NCBI GenBank assembly: GCA_013396915.1 | Contig: VWZL01002060.1 | Coordinates: 1 to 64,000 of the forward strand | Direction of reading: 5' to 3' | Length of the DNA stretch: 64,000 nucleotides | Source: Stercorarius parasiticus | Taxonomy: Eukaryota > Chordata > Aves > Charadriiformes > Stercorariidae | In this document: piece after piece, positions 25,801 through 36,405 of the stretch | How positions within the stretch are numbered: the stretch's first letter is position 1 | Layout: each line of letters begins with the position of its first letter | Notes under the pieces: model-generated | Told to the model about the DNA's origin: nothing | Database searches by the model: none | Seen by the model: the letters and a program-made list of their open reading frames with translations, nothing else | Translations under genes and position numbers: made by a program

Positions 25801-25949
25801 ACACAGCCAGGCTGCTCCAGGAACCCGTCTGGTGTGCATCAGCTCCTAGTGGGAACACAAAGGATTGACGGCTGGTCCTTCATACACCCTTTCCCCCATA
25901 TATTTGCTCCTCCCAAACAGATCTAGAACTTGTGTGCAGATATATACTG
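22880..25949. other. Intron 2 unique sequence
   Basis: About 3 kb without a recognised repeat or exon. AT-rich segments occur at 23960-24120 and 24340-24520. Overlapping open frames at 24695-25126 do not resemble any protein I know. Confidence 0.5.
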
Positions 25950-26191
25950 AAGGAGGGGAGATTTAGATTAGATATTAGGAAGAAATTCTTTACTGTGGGG
26001 GTGGTGAGGCACTGGAACAGGTTCCCCAGAGAAGTTGTGGATGTTCCTTCTCTGGAAGTGTTCAAGGCCAGGTTGGACGGGGCTTTGAGCAGCCTGGTCT
26101 AGTGGGAGGTGTCCCTGACCATGGCAGGGTGGTGGGACTAGATGATCTTTAAGGTCCCTTCCAACCCAAATCATTCTATGATTCTATGATA
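25950..26191 (+). mobile_element. CR1 LINE 3' fragment, sense
   Basis: It begins AAGGAGGGGAGATTTAGATT, passes GGCACTGGAACAGGTTCCCC and GAGAAGTTGTGGATG, and ends with GATCTTTAAGGTCCCTTCC and ATTCTATGATTCTATGAT. This is the last codons of CR1 ORF2 plus the 3' UTR. It faces an antisense CR1 182 bp away. Confidence 0.95.
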
Positions 26192-26373
26192 TATTCCTCT
26201 TCCTCCAACTGACTTGCTGATGTGGATGTAGCCGACAGCCCCAGACTTTTCACAGTGAGTCTCACCTGAGACCTTGGCTTTTGGACACCCAAGTCTTAAC
26301 ATGGGTTTCTGGCACACATGGTTGCTCATCTCTGCTGCCTCTTTTCTCTTCCCTTCAAGTTGGTCCACAGGCA

Positions 26374-26732
26374 GATCACAGAATTACGGAATCACAGAAT
26401 CACAGAATGGTAGGGGTTGGAAGGGACCTCTGGAGGTCATCTAGTCCAACCCCCCTGCCAGAGCAGGGTCACCCAGAGCAGGTTGCACAGGAATGCATCC
26501 AGGCGGGTTTTGAATGTCTCCAGAGGCAGAGACTCCACCACCTCTCTGGGCAGCCTGTTCCAGTGCTCTGCCGCCCTCAAAGGAAAGAAGTTCTTTCTCA
26601 TGTTGAGATGGAACTTCCTATGTTCCAGCTTGTGCCCGTTGCCCCTTGTCCTGTTGCCGGGCACCACTGAAAAGACCCTGTACCCATCCTCCTGACACCC
26701 ACCCTTTAAGTATTTATAAGCATGCTCCAGCC
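26374..26732 (-). mobile_element. CR1 LINE 3' fragment, antisense
   Basis: Read on the - strand it runs from a CR1 ORF2 segment ([17 protein letters not shown], then [18 protein letters not shown]) through GGACTAGATGACCTCCAGAG to a row of ATTCTGTG units at 26374-26410. It is the same subtype as the copy at 4465-4995 (CTCCAGAGG rather than CTTTAAGG). Confidence 0.95.
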
Positions 26733-29700
26733 GCTTTACTGCCCCAGGCACAGGTCAGGCCATCACTGCTGCATTGGTTTGACATGACAAATGTGACAGA
26801 AGGGATGGAGGAGTACAGCATTGCCCATGGCTTAGTGAGGGATTTCTGTGTCCTTTTCCTGGAAGACATGACAATAACACCGTCCAGCTGACCAGCATCG
26901 AACTGAATAGCCTCAGAAGATCAGGGCCGCCTTTAAGGTGTCACATCAAGGCATTTGCTCTGAAGTTTCCAAAAAGCCTGATGCCTCAAGAAAAACAGCT
27001 TCATGGTCCACGGTCAAGTGCAACCTCTGCCTTGCTCTCAGTTTGCATTCAAAGTATTTAAGAGACACAGGTTCATCAACATTTTCACCAGTTTTTAGTA
27101 AGCTGGGGCTGAGTTTCTGCTTTCTGAAAGCTCTGCTCAGTGACGTATGTTCCTGCCCTTTCCTTCTGTGCAGGGGTGGGTCTCCTCATTTCCATTAAAA
27201 ACCTCCATGGTGCGGAGTCTCCTTTTATTTCGGCACATATCAGGAATTACTTCATAAAAATCACTGAGGAGGAGAGTTGGAATTATCTTCAGATTTTATA
27301 ACTTGGCTAAAAAAATCTGGCTGCAAGCTAAAACTTGACACACAAATCTCAGCCAGGAAATAATTTAGTTTCTCTCCTTCCATCAAAACAGCAAACAACT
27401 CCTCCCCCTCCCAAACACTTGCAAATTTCTCAATGGAAAAAGGTTATTTTAGGAAGGGATTAAATACCGAAATGTTAGTAAGTGGCAGGATCTCTAGGGT
27501 GGGGAGTGTATGGAAGGAAAAACACTTGAAATGATGCAATTTTTTATGAGTTTTTGTGCTTCACTTGAAAAGCCTCATGAATATCCTGAGGGAGCCGCGT
27601 AGATCACCAGTTTGATTCTCTTTCACTAACACCGGCTGCTCTGAGAAGTGTAGGTGCTGTATGCCAGTACAGTGATGTACATATTAACAGGATTAAACAG
27701 ACCAAGGCAGAACTGAGAGATCTGTCTGGGTGGGAATCAGATTAAACAGATTGGTTATCCAGTCTTTCCAGCAGAGCTTGTGTTGCAGTTTATGTGTATT
27801 AACCCTAAATCGCATCTGGTTGATGGAGAAAGTCCTCAAATACCTGCAGGAAAGGGTCTTGACCAATCCCTCCAGAGGCTTTGTGCCCTGTTCTTGCTGT
27901 GTTCTTCCACACTTGCTCAAACTCCCATTAATTTCTGTCCCAGATGAAGAGTGAGAATAAATGTCTCTGTCCCTTCCTGTAAAAACTGCTTGTGTATTCC
28001 TCCGCTGGCTTTTCTGCTGGTTTATTGACCCTTAGTTCCAGAAGAATAAGAGGTGTGGCCATTGGCATGTTGTTGCCCAAATGTTCGCAACCGTTTTGTC
28101 CCTGTCGGTGAACAGTGCATAAAGAACAGTTGGTTTTGGAATCTATGTCCCGATGAGAGCAGTTGCTGGAAGTTATCCCTTCGGTCATGCTTGAAACCTT
28201 TGGTCTTGGGGCTAGAACACCTACCCGTCTGCATCCTCCACGTCTAGAGCTGAGCAGAAATATGAACGTCTCCATGCCCTCTCCAATGCCCATTGCCAAG
28301 TCAGTGATCATGCACCAAGAACAGGGCAGAGCTGCCCCATCTTCATGGCAGGTAATGACATGACTATGTTTCATCAACTAAGAAATGGACCAGGTTTTAG
28401 CTGGTGAGATGCCCTTCAACTCCCAAAGGGATGTGTTTTTTGGGGGTTGTGAAATGAGAGTCCACTGTTTCTTAGTCCTTTTCAACCTACCGGGCACTTG
28501 TACAAGGCCACACCACTTCCATTAAGGTGAGCAGGTCTGTCCTTGTAAAGGAGTTTACAAATAAGCATTAAAAATATAGATATAATAATCATTATTTAAT
28601 GCCACAGAGATCCCTCTTTTCCCAGTGTTACACATTTCTGAGACTGAAGCCTTGAGTACATCACCTACAGCTCATTCTCTTGTCTTCAGTATCTGAGGGG
28701 TAGGGGTTCAGGACTGCAGCACTTTTAACCACGTTACCCTTCTCTTCAGAGAAAACTTAAACTTTTTGTAAGTCATTTAGACACATGGGGACATTTCCAA
28801 AAGTGTCCAATGGTTTTGAGTGGGATCTGTGATCCTCCCAGCTTTGAAAATTCCTCCTGTCTGTCGTGAATGTGACACAGCGCATACCCAAATCCCATGG
28901 ATATTGCTCACGTATGGAAGCCAAGCATTCCCTGTCTTTGGTACTGTGTATTTAAAAGCCTTGATCTGTCACACATGGAGATGCAACTTTTATATTACAA
29001 ACTTTTATTGACTAAACCCCTAATTATTGAAAGGTCAATCAGTCATGAGCTCCAGTGCCAGGCAATTTATCTAGAATCCTTACTGGAAAATGGGTTTCCA
29101 GATCGCTGGAGGCAAGGCTGCAGTGGCAGGCAACGCCTAGCAGTACCTTTCACAGAAAAATGTGGTTTCTGGGCTCGTACTCTGAATTTGCACAGAGAAG
29201 CACTGAGACCATTCTGCATGCAAGTGAAGTATCTGACCACGAGTCCTGGCTCCCCTATTGCTCTTGTGCCCACACTATCCAGACTCTGAACGTAGACCTT
29301 TCTGGTTTAACAGCTCAGAAAACTTTGTAAATCACAGATGTCCTGTAATCCCCATTTTTAGAGACGGGGAAGTGAAGCGCAGAGAAACTAGTTCTCACTG
29401 GGATTGCTTTTCCCCTAACTGATTATTGCCCTCTCTGTAGTGGAGACATCCAGTTCCTTTCCTCTGATTAGTACATTCATTTTATCTGCCCTCTTTGATT
29501 AGGTGTGAAGTGCGCGTGTTGCTTAATGAGAACAAGCTGTTCAGATAACGCAGCTCAAAATAATTGCGATTTTGCTCTTCCAAAATTACCATTGCCAAAA
29601 GACAAGGGAAGTGTCCTAGTTAAGGGACTAGACTGGAGCCCAGGTCCTGGCTTCCTCTCTGTAGGTTTTGGGGTTTTTTGTCTTTTTTCTTTTTTTTATT

Positions 29701-30149
29701 GCTATGGTGTTAGGCAGTTCTTGTGGGGTTGTGCGGATGGTGTCTGGTGCGGATACTGTGATTGCTACCATGGGAGGGGTGGGGGGCAAATCAGATCATC
29801 TTCTCTTCAGGGCTGTCCAGATCCTGGCTCTTGCTATGGCTGAAGTGATGCAATGCAAAGCTGGTGAAAGTATAGATAACTTCTGCGTCAGAAAAATGTG
29901 AGAAAAGCAAAATGAATATGCACAGAAGAATTTTGGACTGATAGAGAAAATTAATTTTGTAATCAGGTTTAAAGCCCTCATATGCACACGCATACACAAA
30001 GGGTAACACAGACTTACCTTTTGCATTTGCAACCTGTCCCTAAGTATTTGCCCAGGAACAACAGCAGATTATACAGGTAAATGCAGATGACAGCAGGATT
30101 TTGCAAGACTTTACAGAGCACAGAGCCACAAAGCGAAGTAGTGCGTGAT
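26733..30149. other. Intron 2 unique sequence
   Basis: No transposon is certain. 27200-27420 is AT-rich with several homeodomain-like cores. 29345-29400 has a MIR-like signature, annotated separately. No coding exon was recognised. Confidence 0.5.
29345..29400 (-). mobile_element. Possible MIR-type SINE core remnant
   Basis: TAATCCCCATTTTTAGAGAC and GGGGAAGTGAAGCGCAGAGA resemble the reverse complement of the well-known MIR 3' part (CCTCAGTTTCCCCATCTGTA and its flanks). The match is short and diverged, so it could be coincidence. Confidence 0.35.
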
Positions 30150-30320
30150 TGCGCTGTAGCTCAGAGGTATCGCCGTGTGCTCGCTGTGCGGTGGTGTGGC
30201 ACTCGCTATGTAATTATCTCGCTCCAACACAATTATTAATTTAGGATTAAACAGTCGAGAGGCACCACCGTAACATTAACCAGCGGTGGAGTGCGTGCTC
30301 TACAATTTAGGTGCCTGCAG
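30150..30320. promoter_or_regulatory. tRNA-like A-box beside an AT-rich, possibly conserved block
   Basis: TGTAGCTCAGAGGTATCGC (30155-30173) closely matches the 5' half of a tRNA with its internal A-box. No B-box (GGTTCGANNCC) or acceptor stem follows, so it is not a tRNA gene. It is followed by TGTAATTATCTCG and CACAATTATTAATTTAGGAT, which look like homeodomain sites. It may be a tRNA-derived SINE head taken into a regulatory element, or chance. Confidence 0.3.
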
Positions 30321-30537
30321 GGAAGAGCTCACCGCAGGGCATCCGTCAGGTGTAGCTGTGGCTGCAATCCTCCTCCTCCAGAAATCAGGCTGGAGAGGGG
30401 GCTCCAGGCTTGCGTGTATGGGGAGACCTGACTCATGCTTACTTTAAGACCTTATTTTCCATGGGTATTGTAACCAGTCCTGTGTGAAAAGCTTTTTTCC
30501 CTGTATAAGTAAGTTGTGCAGCATAGGATGGGAGTTG

Positions 30538-30555
30538 CTGCTGCTGCTGCTGCTG
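30538..30555. repeat. (CTG)6 microsatellite
   Basis: Six perfect CTG units in the CCDC3 sense strand, preceded by GTTG and followed by TGTGTA. Too short to be of structural concern. Confidence 0.95.
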
Positions 30556-30984
30556 TGTGTATCTGAAGGATGGCAAAGCAGCAGGGAGAGAGCTGGGCCA
30601 TTAAATATGACTTTCCATTTCAAATATGACTTATATTTCTCTGACTCAAAATTGCTACTGAGATTTGAGCTACTGGCTCAGGAACAGGACCCTATCTGAG
30701 GGGTTGTACTGGAGTGAAACAGCAGCTCTTGACTCATAGAAACAGACATTAATGCCCCGAGTGATTAGGGCCAGTCAAGCACAGGCAAGCAGGAGGGTGG
30801 TCCCCTAAATACCATGTCTCTGCACCTTGAAGACTGGTTATTTGCCAAACCCTGCCATGCTCAGAGTAGCCTGTTGCCCATTTATTGCATCCAGGGTGGT
30901 CTGGGGCCCTTTCAGGATTTACAGCCCACGCAGCAGCCGGGGTTGTGGACAGGCTGCTCTGAGCTTCCCGGTGGGACGGGAATA

Positions 30985-31330
30985 TCTGTGAGTAGCAGCG
31001 AGCTCCCGTCAGCCAGATGTTAGAGCTTGGAGCTCGTTATTCAGAGCTGCTGATTAGTCACTCAGGCGTTTTGCCGCCTCAGTTCCTTTCTCGGTGCGCT
31101 GACGTTAGCCAGAGAGTGCCTGCGGGTCGCAGATGTTTGTTTTTCCATCCCTTTGTCTTTGCTTCTTCAACCTTGCCGAAGCTTTTCCACTTCACCGCTG
31201 CGGCAACCGGTGGCAATTCCGCGCTTGGATGAGGGCTGAGCCTGCTCCTCTGCCGCGCGTGTGCCTCTTCATTACTGCTGGCTCCGTCACCTCTCCCAAG
31301 GCTGCTTGCCCGGGGCAGAGCAAACAGCTT
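30985..31330. promoter_or_regulatory. CpG-enriched intronic patch with CRE-like site
   Basis: The density of CG dinucleotides is well above that of the neighbouring intron (CAGGCGTTTTGCCGCC, CTCGGTGCGCTGACGTTAGC, GCTGCGGCAACCGG, TCTGCCGCGCGTG). TGACGTTA at about 31101-31108 is close to the CREB/ATF site. This could be an internal enhancer or an alternative promoter; composition is the only evidence. Confidence 0.3.
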
Positions 31331-34300
31331 CTTGCTGAGGTCTCCTCTTTGCTCCGGGCTTGCAGAGCAGCTCGGGAGCAGATGCAGATGCCCTTCGTCA
31401 AGCCGCCGTGCTTCATCCAGCCTGATTTCAATGCTGCTGCCGTCATTTCCCTCAAGGTTTCACAGATCTCTTGTTGCTTGCAGGGAAAAGCTTCGTTAGA
31501 GCCTCTTGTCCTGCTCCTGCCATGGCAGGGGCGTCTCCGGCTGTGTGCGTAAGCATGTTAAGTAACTATGGAGTTGTTTCCGTACTACTCTGCTCTGTTT
31601 TAGTGCCTGCTCCCCTGCTCTAAATTAGTTTCTCTGACTCATCCTCCAGAGGAATTTCTGTCTCCATCGACTGTGGAAAGGGCCCAGAAAACCAATGTTT
31701 CCTACCCAGCATCTAGGTTAGATACATGAAGCAGGGTGGTGCAAAGACTACCCCAAGGGACCCACCAAGCACAGATAAATACAAGTCTGAGTATGCCCTT
31801 TGCACTCCCCTCGCTTTCCTGCACCCAAGAGGACTGGAGAAATGAGGTAAAACTTCTCCGACAGTTCCTACAGATGCTCAGGAGCGATGCAGATGCTTCT
31901 GCTTCCCAGCTGGAGGACGGCAAGTTGCTCCAGGGAACCTGCCTTTGCTCTTCGACATCCAGAGGCTTTGCACAGCAGCAGTGCAGGCTCAGGGCTTCCA
32001 GCTGAGCCTGCAGCCAAGGAAATCCTATCTGTTTGTAAAGGCAGCTCAGCTGCAGCAGCTTATGTGAAGTATGAAGCCAAGATATCCAGAGTGGAGGGAT
32101 TTATAGGGGAACATGATTCTTATAGATGTCACGTTAACTTTAAACATTTGCCTTCCTCAGCTGGGGTTCTCCTCCTGTGCATAAAACTTCCCTTAGGTAT
32201 GATGTATTTGCTGGGGAGGAGACATGGACTCCACTTAGGGTAAAAGTCCCCGTTTCTGAGCTTTCTTGAGAGGCAGCATGTAATGCTTTGCAGTCACACT
32301 GTGGCTGTTTGCAAATACCCATCCACAGCCTGCTGGGATTTGCTCTGCCTCTCTCTTTCCCTGTTTTGACTTAGAGGTGACAGAGAAGCGAAGGTTTTTT
32401 CGTATTATATATAAAATATACTTTATTATATATTTACTGATCCCCGTCCTCCTCTTCTCAGCAACAGAGGATGCGGGCACTGAACATTAGCAGTCTGAAT
32501 CTGCCGGGGGGGGTACACGGGGGTATGGCATTGCCTTACCTACAGGAGGTTTTGAATTCATTAAGCCCTTAATCAACCTTGTTTCACTGTTTCCATGTGC
32601 CCCTCCATCCTCCCACAGCCCACATCTCCCACCTGTTATTTTGTCCCCCTAATAGCTATATTTAATCTAAACCTCAGCCTGCAGACATCCACACAGCACT
32701 TGCCACACCGGAGCATCAATCGCCTCTGTTAGGGCCCCCAAGGAGCTCCTACGAGCTGTAATACATCAGCCTGAAGTAAACCATACTTAAAGTAAATGCC
32801 CCAAACCAGGTACAACCCTGGTTTAAACTAATGTTGTTGTCATGTCAATTAATATTGGTAAAGATAAATACGTTTCCACACCAGCTGATGTTGGTTCTTG
32901 GCTTCAGCTGCATCTGGGGATGTTGTATTTGAATGTACCGTACTTCCTTCACTGCTACCCTGCTATAGGGTGCATGCTGTGTATTTAACAGGACACTAAA
33001 TTAAATGAAGTTTCTAGGAGCTGTTGTAACACAAAGTAGGAGTCAGCTCATTCAAAAACCAACGCCGACTTTTCAATAAATAGGAGCAAAGTGTATGCTT
33101 TGCTCTGATCAGCGGTTTCTCCTTTCCCTGCCTTCCCATCAGTGAGAGGGAAGGACACAATACGCTGTTTCTGGGTCTTGCTGGTTTTATCCCTGCCTCC
33201 GTATTTAATTAATTTGCTGTATGTATGTGTGGGGGGAACGGTGACCTAATCCTATTGAAATACAAGCCAAGTAAAACAAGTTTAGATGGAGACGCGGTCA
33301 CACAGAAACTTTCAGTTGGAGAACAATACACTTGAGGTAAGGTATATTGGCAAAGTAGTTTTAGGCATATCAGACCTAATTAGTTTTATTGTGATAAAAG
33401 TAATACTAGGTGGGAAAAAGCTGAGTTGGAAATTAAAGTGGATACCAAGTTTTGGAAAGTTTGGTGGCTGTGGAAATGGAAAGTTTCTGTACAAGTTAAA
33501 GAAAAAAAAGCCTCTTACAGAGACTTTTGAAGCCCAGCTGAAACTACAACCCTAGCTCTGGGACAGAAAAAAAACTAAAAAAGGAAAAAAAAAAAGCAGC
33601 AACTCAGTCATTTTCAGCATTCAGGCAGAGAAAACTGCAGAAATCTATGAAGCAGCCTGTCTTTTAAGGTAGACTTAAAACCACATTTGTCCTCAGCACC
33701 TAAATTGCTTCTAGCAACAGAGAAAACATTTTCTTTTTCCTCACTCAAAACATTTTCCTTTAAGCTCAGCATAGTTGAGCCGGGTAGTGCACCTTAACAT
33801 TCAGTGTCATTTACCTATAAGTAAGCAGCTTTGTCCATGCCTGCACCGTGTACTCTCCAGGAACAGGACAGAGGTGTATCAGGAGTATCTACCACCCATG
33901 CACGGTACCTAGAAGGAACCACAGTAGAAACTGCATTGCCTTGATTTGTATTTGCAATTTATATCTTGCAAATAGCTGTGCTGCAAAGTCTACGAGCCAT
34001 CTGCCCTTGCAACGAGCTCTGTACACCCCCTGCAACAAGGGTGGAGAGCCAAGAGTTGTGTCCTGGCTCTCCTGTCTCTGCTTTTGCATGCTATGGAGGC
34101 GTGTGCCACCCCATGGTTTGTTGTTTCACTGGCCACCCTGAGTATTTTTGGTGGAAGGAGTCAGAGAGGGGTGACGTGGGTCTCAGCAAAGAGGCTGGCA
34201 GAGCGGCAGCGCCTGTCCCTGGGGACTAAACCCCTGGGATGGCTGTAAGACCCTCTGCTTGCCCCAACTTTGACCATCCCAGTCGGTGTGCATTGCCCAA

Positions 34301-36274
34301 CCTCGAGCCGGGAGCAGTGCCAAAGACTGGGAAGCTCTGGGAAGTGCGGAAAGCACAAGGTATGGGGCTGGTGGGACTGAGCACCGAGCCCAATGCTCAG
34401 CAGCTGCAGCCAGGCGAGGAGGAGGATGGCTGCTCCTGCTAAACCACTTAGACACGAGACTTCACTGCCGTTCCCCTCCCAGATCCACCACTGCATTCCT
34501 GTGGCATCTTGGGCAAATTGCTCGGAGGAACGTTTTCAAAGGAAACAAGGCAAGAACGGAGTCCCTCCGCCTCAGAGAGGCAGGGAAAAGCAGCCGGCTA
34601 GATCTTGGTGTGCCTCCCTCGCTGCCTGCGTGGTCAGCGAGGAGAGGAATGGGACTTGGAGGTGCCCCAGAGTGAGGTCCTGCCCTCTTGATTTATTTTT
34701 CTCTTCCTGGAGACCTTCTGTCTCCCACTGCCTGGGCAGGGAAATTAGGGATTTACTGTCGGGACTGACTTATCTGCTCACTTGGCACAAGCAAGGTGCC
34801 TGTGGTTGTCAGCCTGGCTCATACCCTACACCTTTTTTTTTTCCCTTTCCTGTCTTCTTGATTAGTGTGGTTTCTAGTCTTCTTAAACCATAGCCTTTTT
34901 TAACTTTGCAAGTACAGGGAATAAGGTGCTGATCCCTTCCTGGGTGAGCAATGCAAGTACTATGGAGACATATTTCCACCTCTACCTCTAATCTTGGCAG
35001 AGGGAATTGAATGTGACTGTCACCTGGTATCAACTTGTAAGCACTGTTCACATTTTCCAGGTTCATGGGCCCTTCTCAGCTGCTCAGGAGGACATCAGGG
35101 CCCAGTATCACCCAAGATACCTATCAAGATACAGTCTAATGCATGCCCTTGTCAGGGTCTTGAACAGTTCTTCGGGTGGTTTTCCACCAAGCAGTGGTTA
35201 GATGGAGATCGGAACAAACAGGGCTCTTTTTAAAGACTCACGATTCCTGTGGACATGGATTTGTGTCCATTTCCAGGGCAACGTTCTTCAGACTCCAAGA
35301 AAACTATCCATATACCACTGACAGGCGGTCAGTGATGCCAGCTGCCATTTCATGGGATTTGGGGTGGGATCCATCTCAGTTTGAGCCAGTTATCTAGACA
35401 ATGGAGAGGGGTCCCCCAGAATGGTCCACCCAAGGTAGGTGTCTGAGATAGGCAAGAAGTCTGACCTTAGATATGCTTATTCCTCTCCAATGATGGTTGG
35501 GAAAGGTGAGATGGCTTGCCTTGACTGGCTTCATCTTAGGAGTTTAAAGTGAAAATCTACTTTTAGTGAGCAGTGAAATGGGGAAGAAAAGCATCGTTCG
35601 CAGTGCCAAGACACCTCGGGGTGGGTGTAGCCTGGCAGAGGCTCCCTGCAGGCAGTGCTTCATACCGCAATGAAGTCCCCATCTCTACTATTTTGAATTG
35701 ACTTGAGACTGTGCCACAAGCCTTACACCTCCCACAGCAAATGCGGACCCAGCATTCAATAAGATAAGTGAGATAAGAACAGCCACAATTATTTCTTTCT
35801 ACATCCAGGTCTTATGTATGTTGGTGATTCATATGAAGTCCTGGGGGGAAATCCCAGCTTGTCTCCATTAATGCCAGTGATGCTGGATGTGCCCTCGGGA
35901 CCCCAATTTGGTACCTCTGAAAGGTGTGGTCTTGCAGCAAGCAGAGGAGGTTTAACCCAGCGCTGCCATCCCCCCACCACTTCCCACAACACGATGGTTT
36001 AACAGTGCTGACAGGGGCTTTTCCACACTTCAGCAGGAGTGTTAGTCTTGGCTGAAAAGTCCCAGTAACTGGAGGTTAAGTCACTCCATCCCAAACCCAA
36101 TACCCTCAGCTGCCAGACTCCTCCTGCTATCCTTTGCCGCACCGTCCGTCTTTCCATCCAAGAAGCTCGCTCCCACGAAGCCTGCCCAAAGGGGCTGAAC
36201 AAAAGGAGAAAGTGATGCTCAGAGTCTGAAATGTGGCCATGGCAAGGCAGGGATCAAAGGGGACCTCCCTGCTC

Positions 36275-36405
36275 AGGAGAGGAGAAGAGAAGAGAAAAGA
36301 GAAGAGAAGAGAAGAGAAGGGAAGGGAAGGGAAGGGAAGGGAAGGGAAGGGAAGAGAAGAGAAGAGAAGAGAAGAGAAGAGAAGAGAAGAGAAGAGAAGA
36401 AGAGA
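36275..36405. repeat. Polypurine pentanucleotide tract (GAGAA)n with a (GGGAA)7 core
   Basis: About 130 bases of pure purine on the + strand. Arms of GAGAA repeats surround seven consecutive GGGAA units at 36319-36353. It begins AGGAGAGGAGAAGAG and ends GAAGAAGAGATG. The long uninterrupted purine strand is the sort of sequence that can form triplex (H-) DNA. Open frames across it are simple translations of the repeat, not genes. Confidence 0.97.

Larger units (their letters stand above)
30321..36274. other. Intron 2 unique sequence
   Basis: Contains (CTG)6 at 30538-30555, a CpG-enriched patch at 30985-31330, an AT-rich run near 32395-32440, and A-rich low complexity at 33560-33597. No transposon or coding exon was recognised. 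Confidence 0.5.

Noticed and set aside
33286..33555. 89-codon Lys/Gly-rich open frame
   Set aside because: AT-rich intron with poly-A content; no known similarity and no splice or start support.
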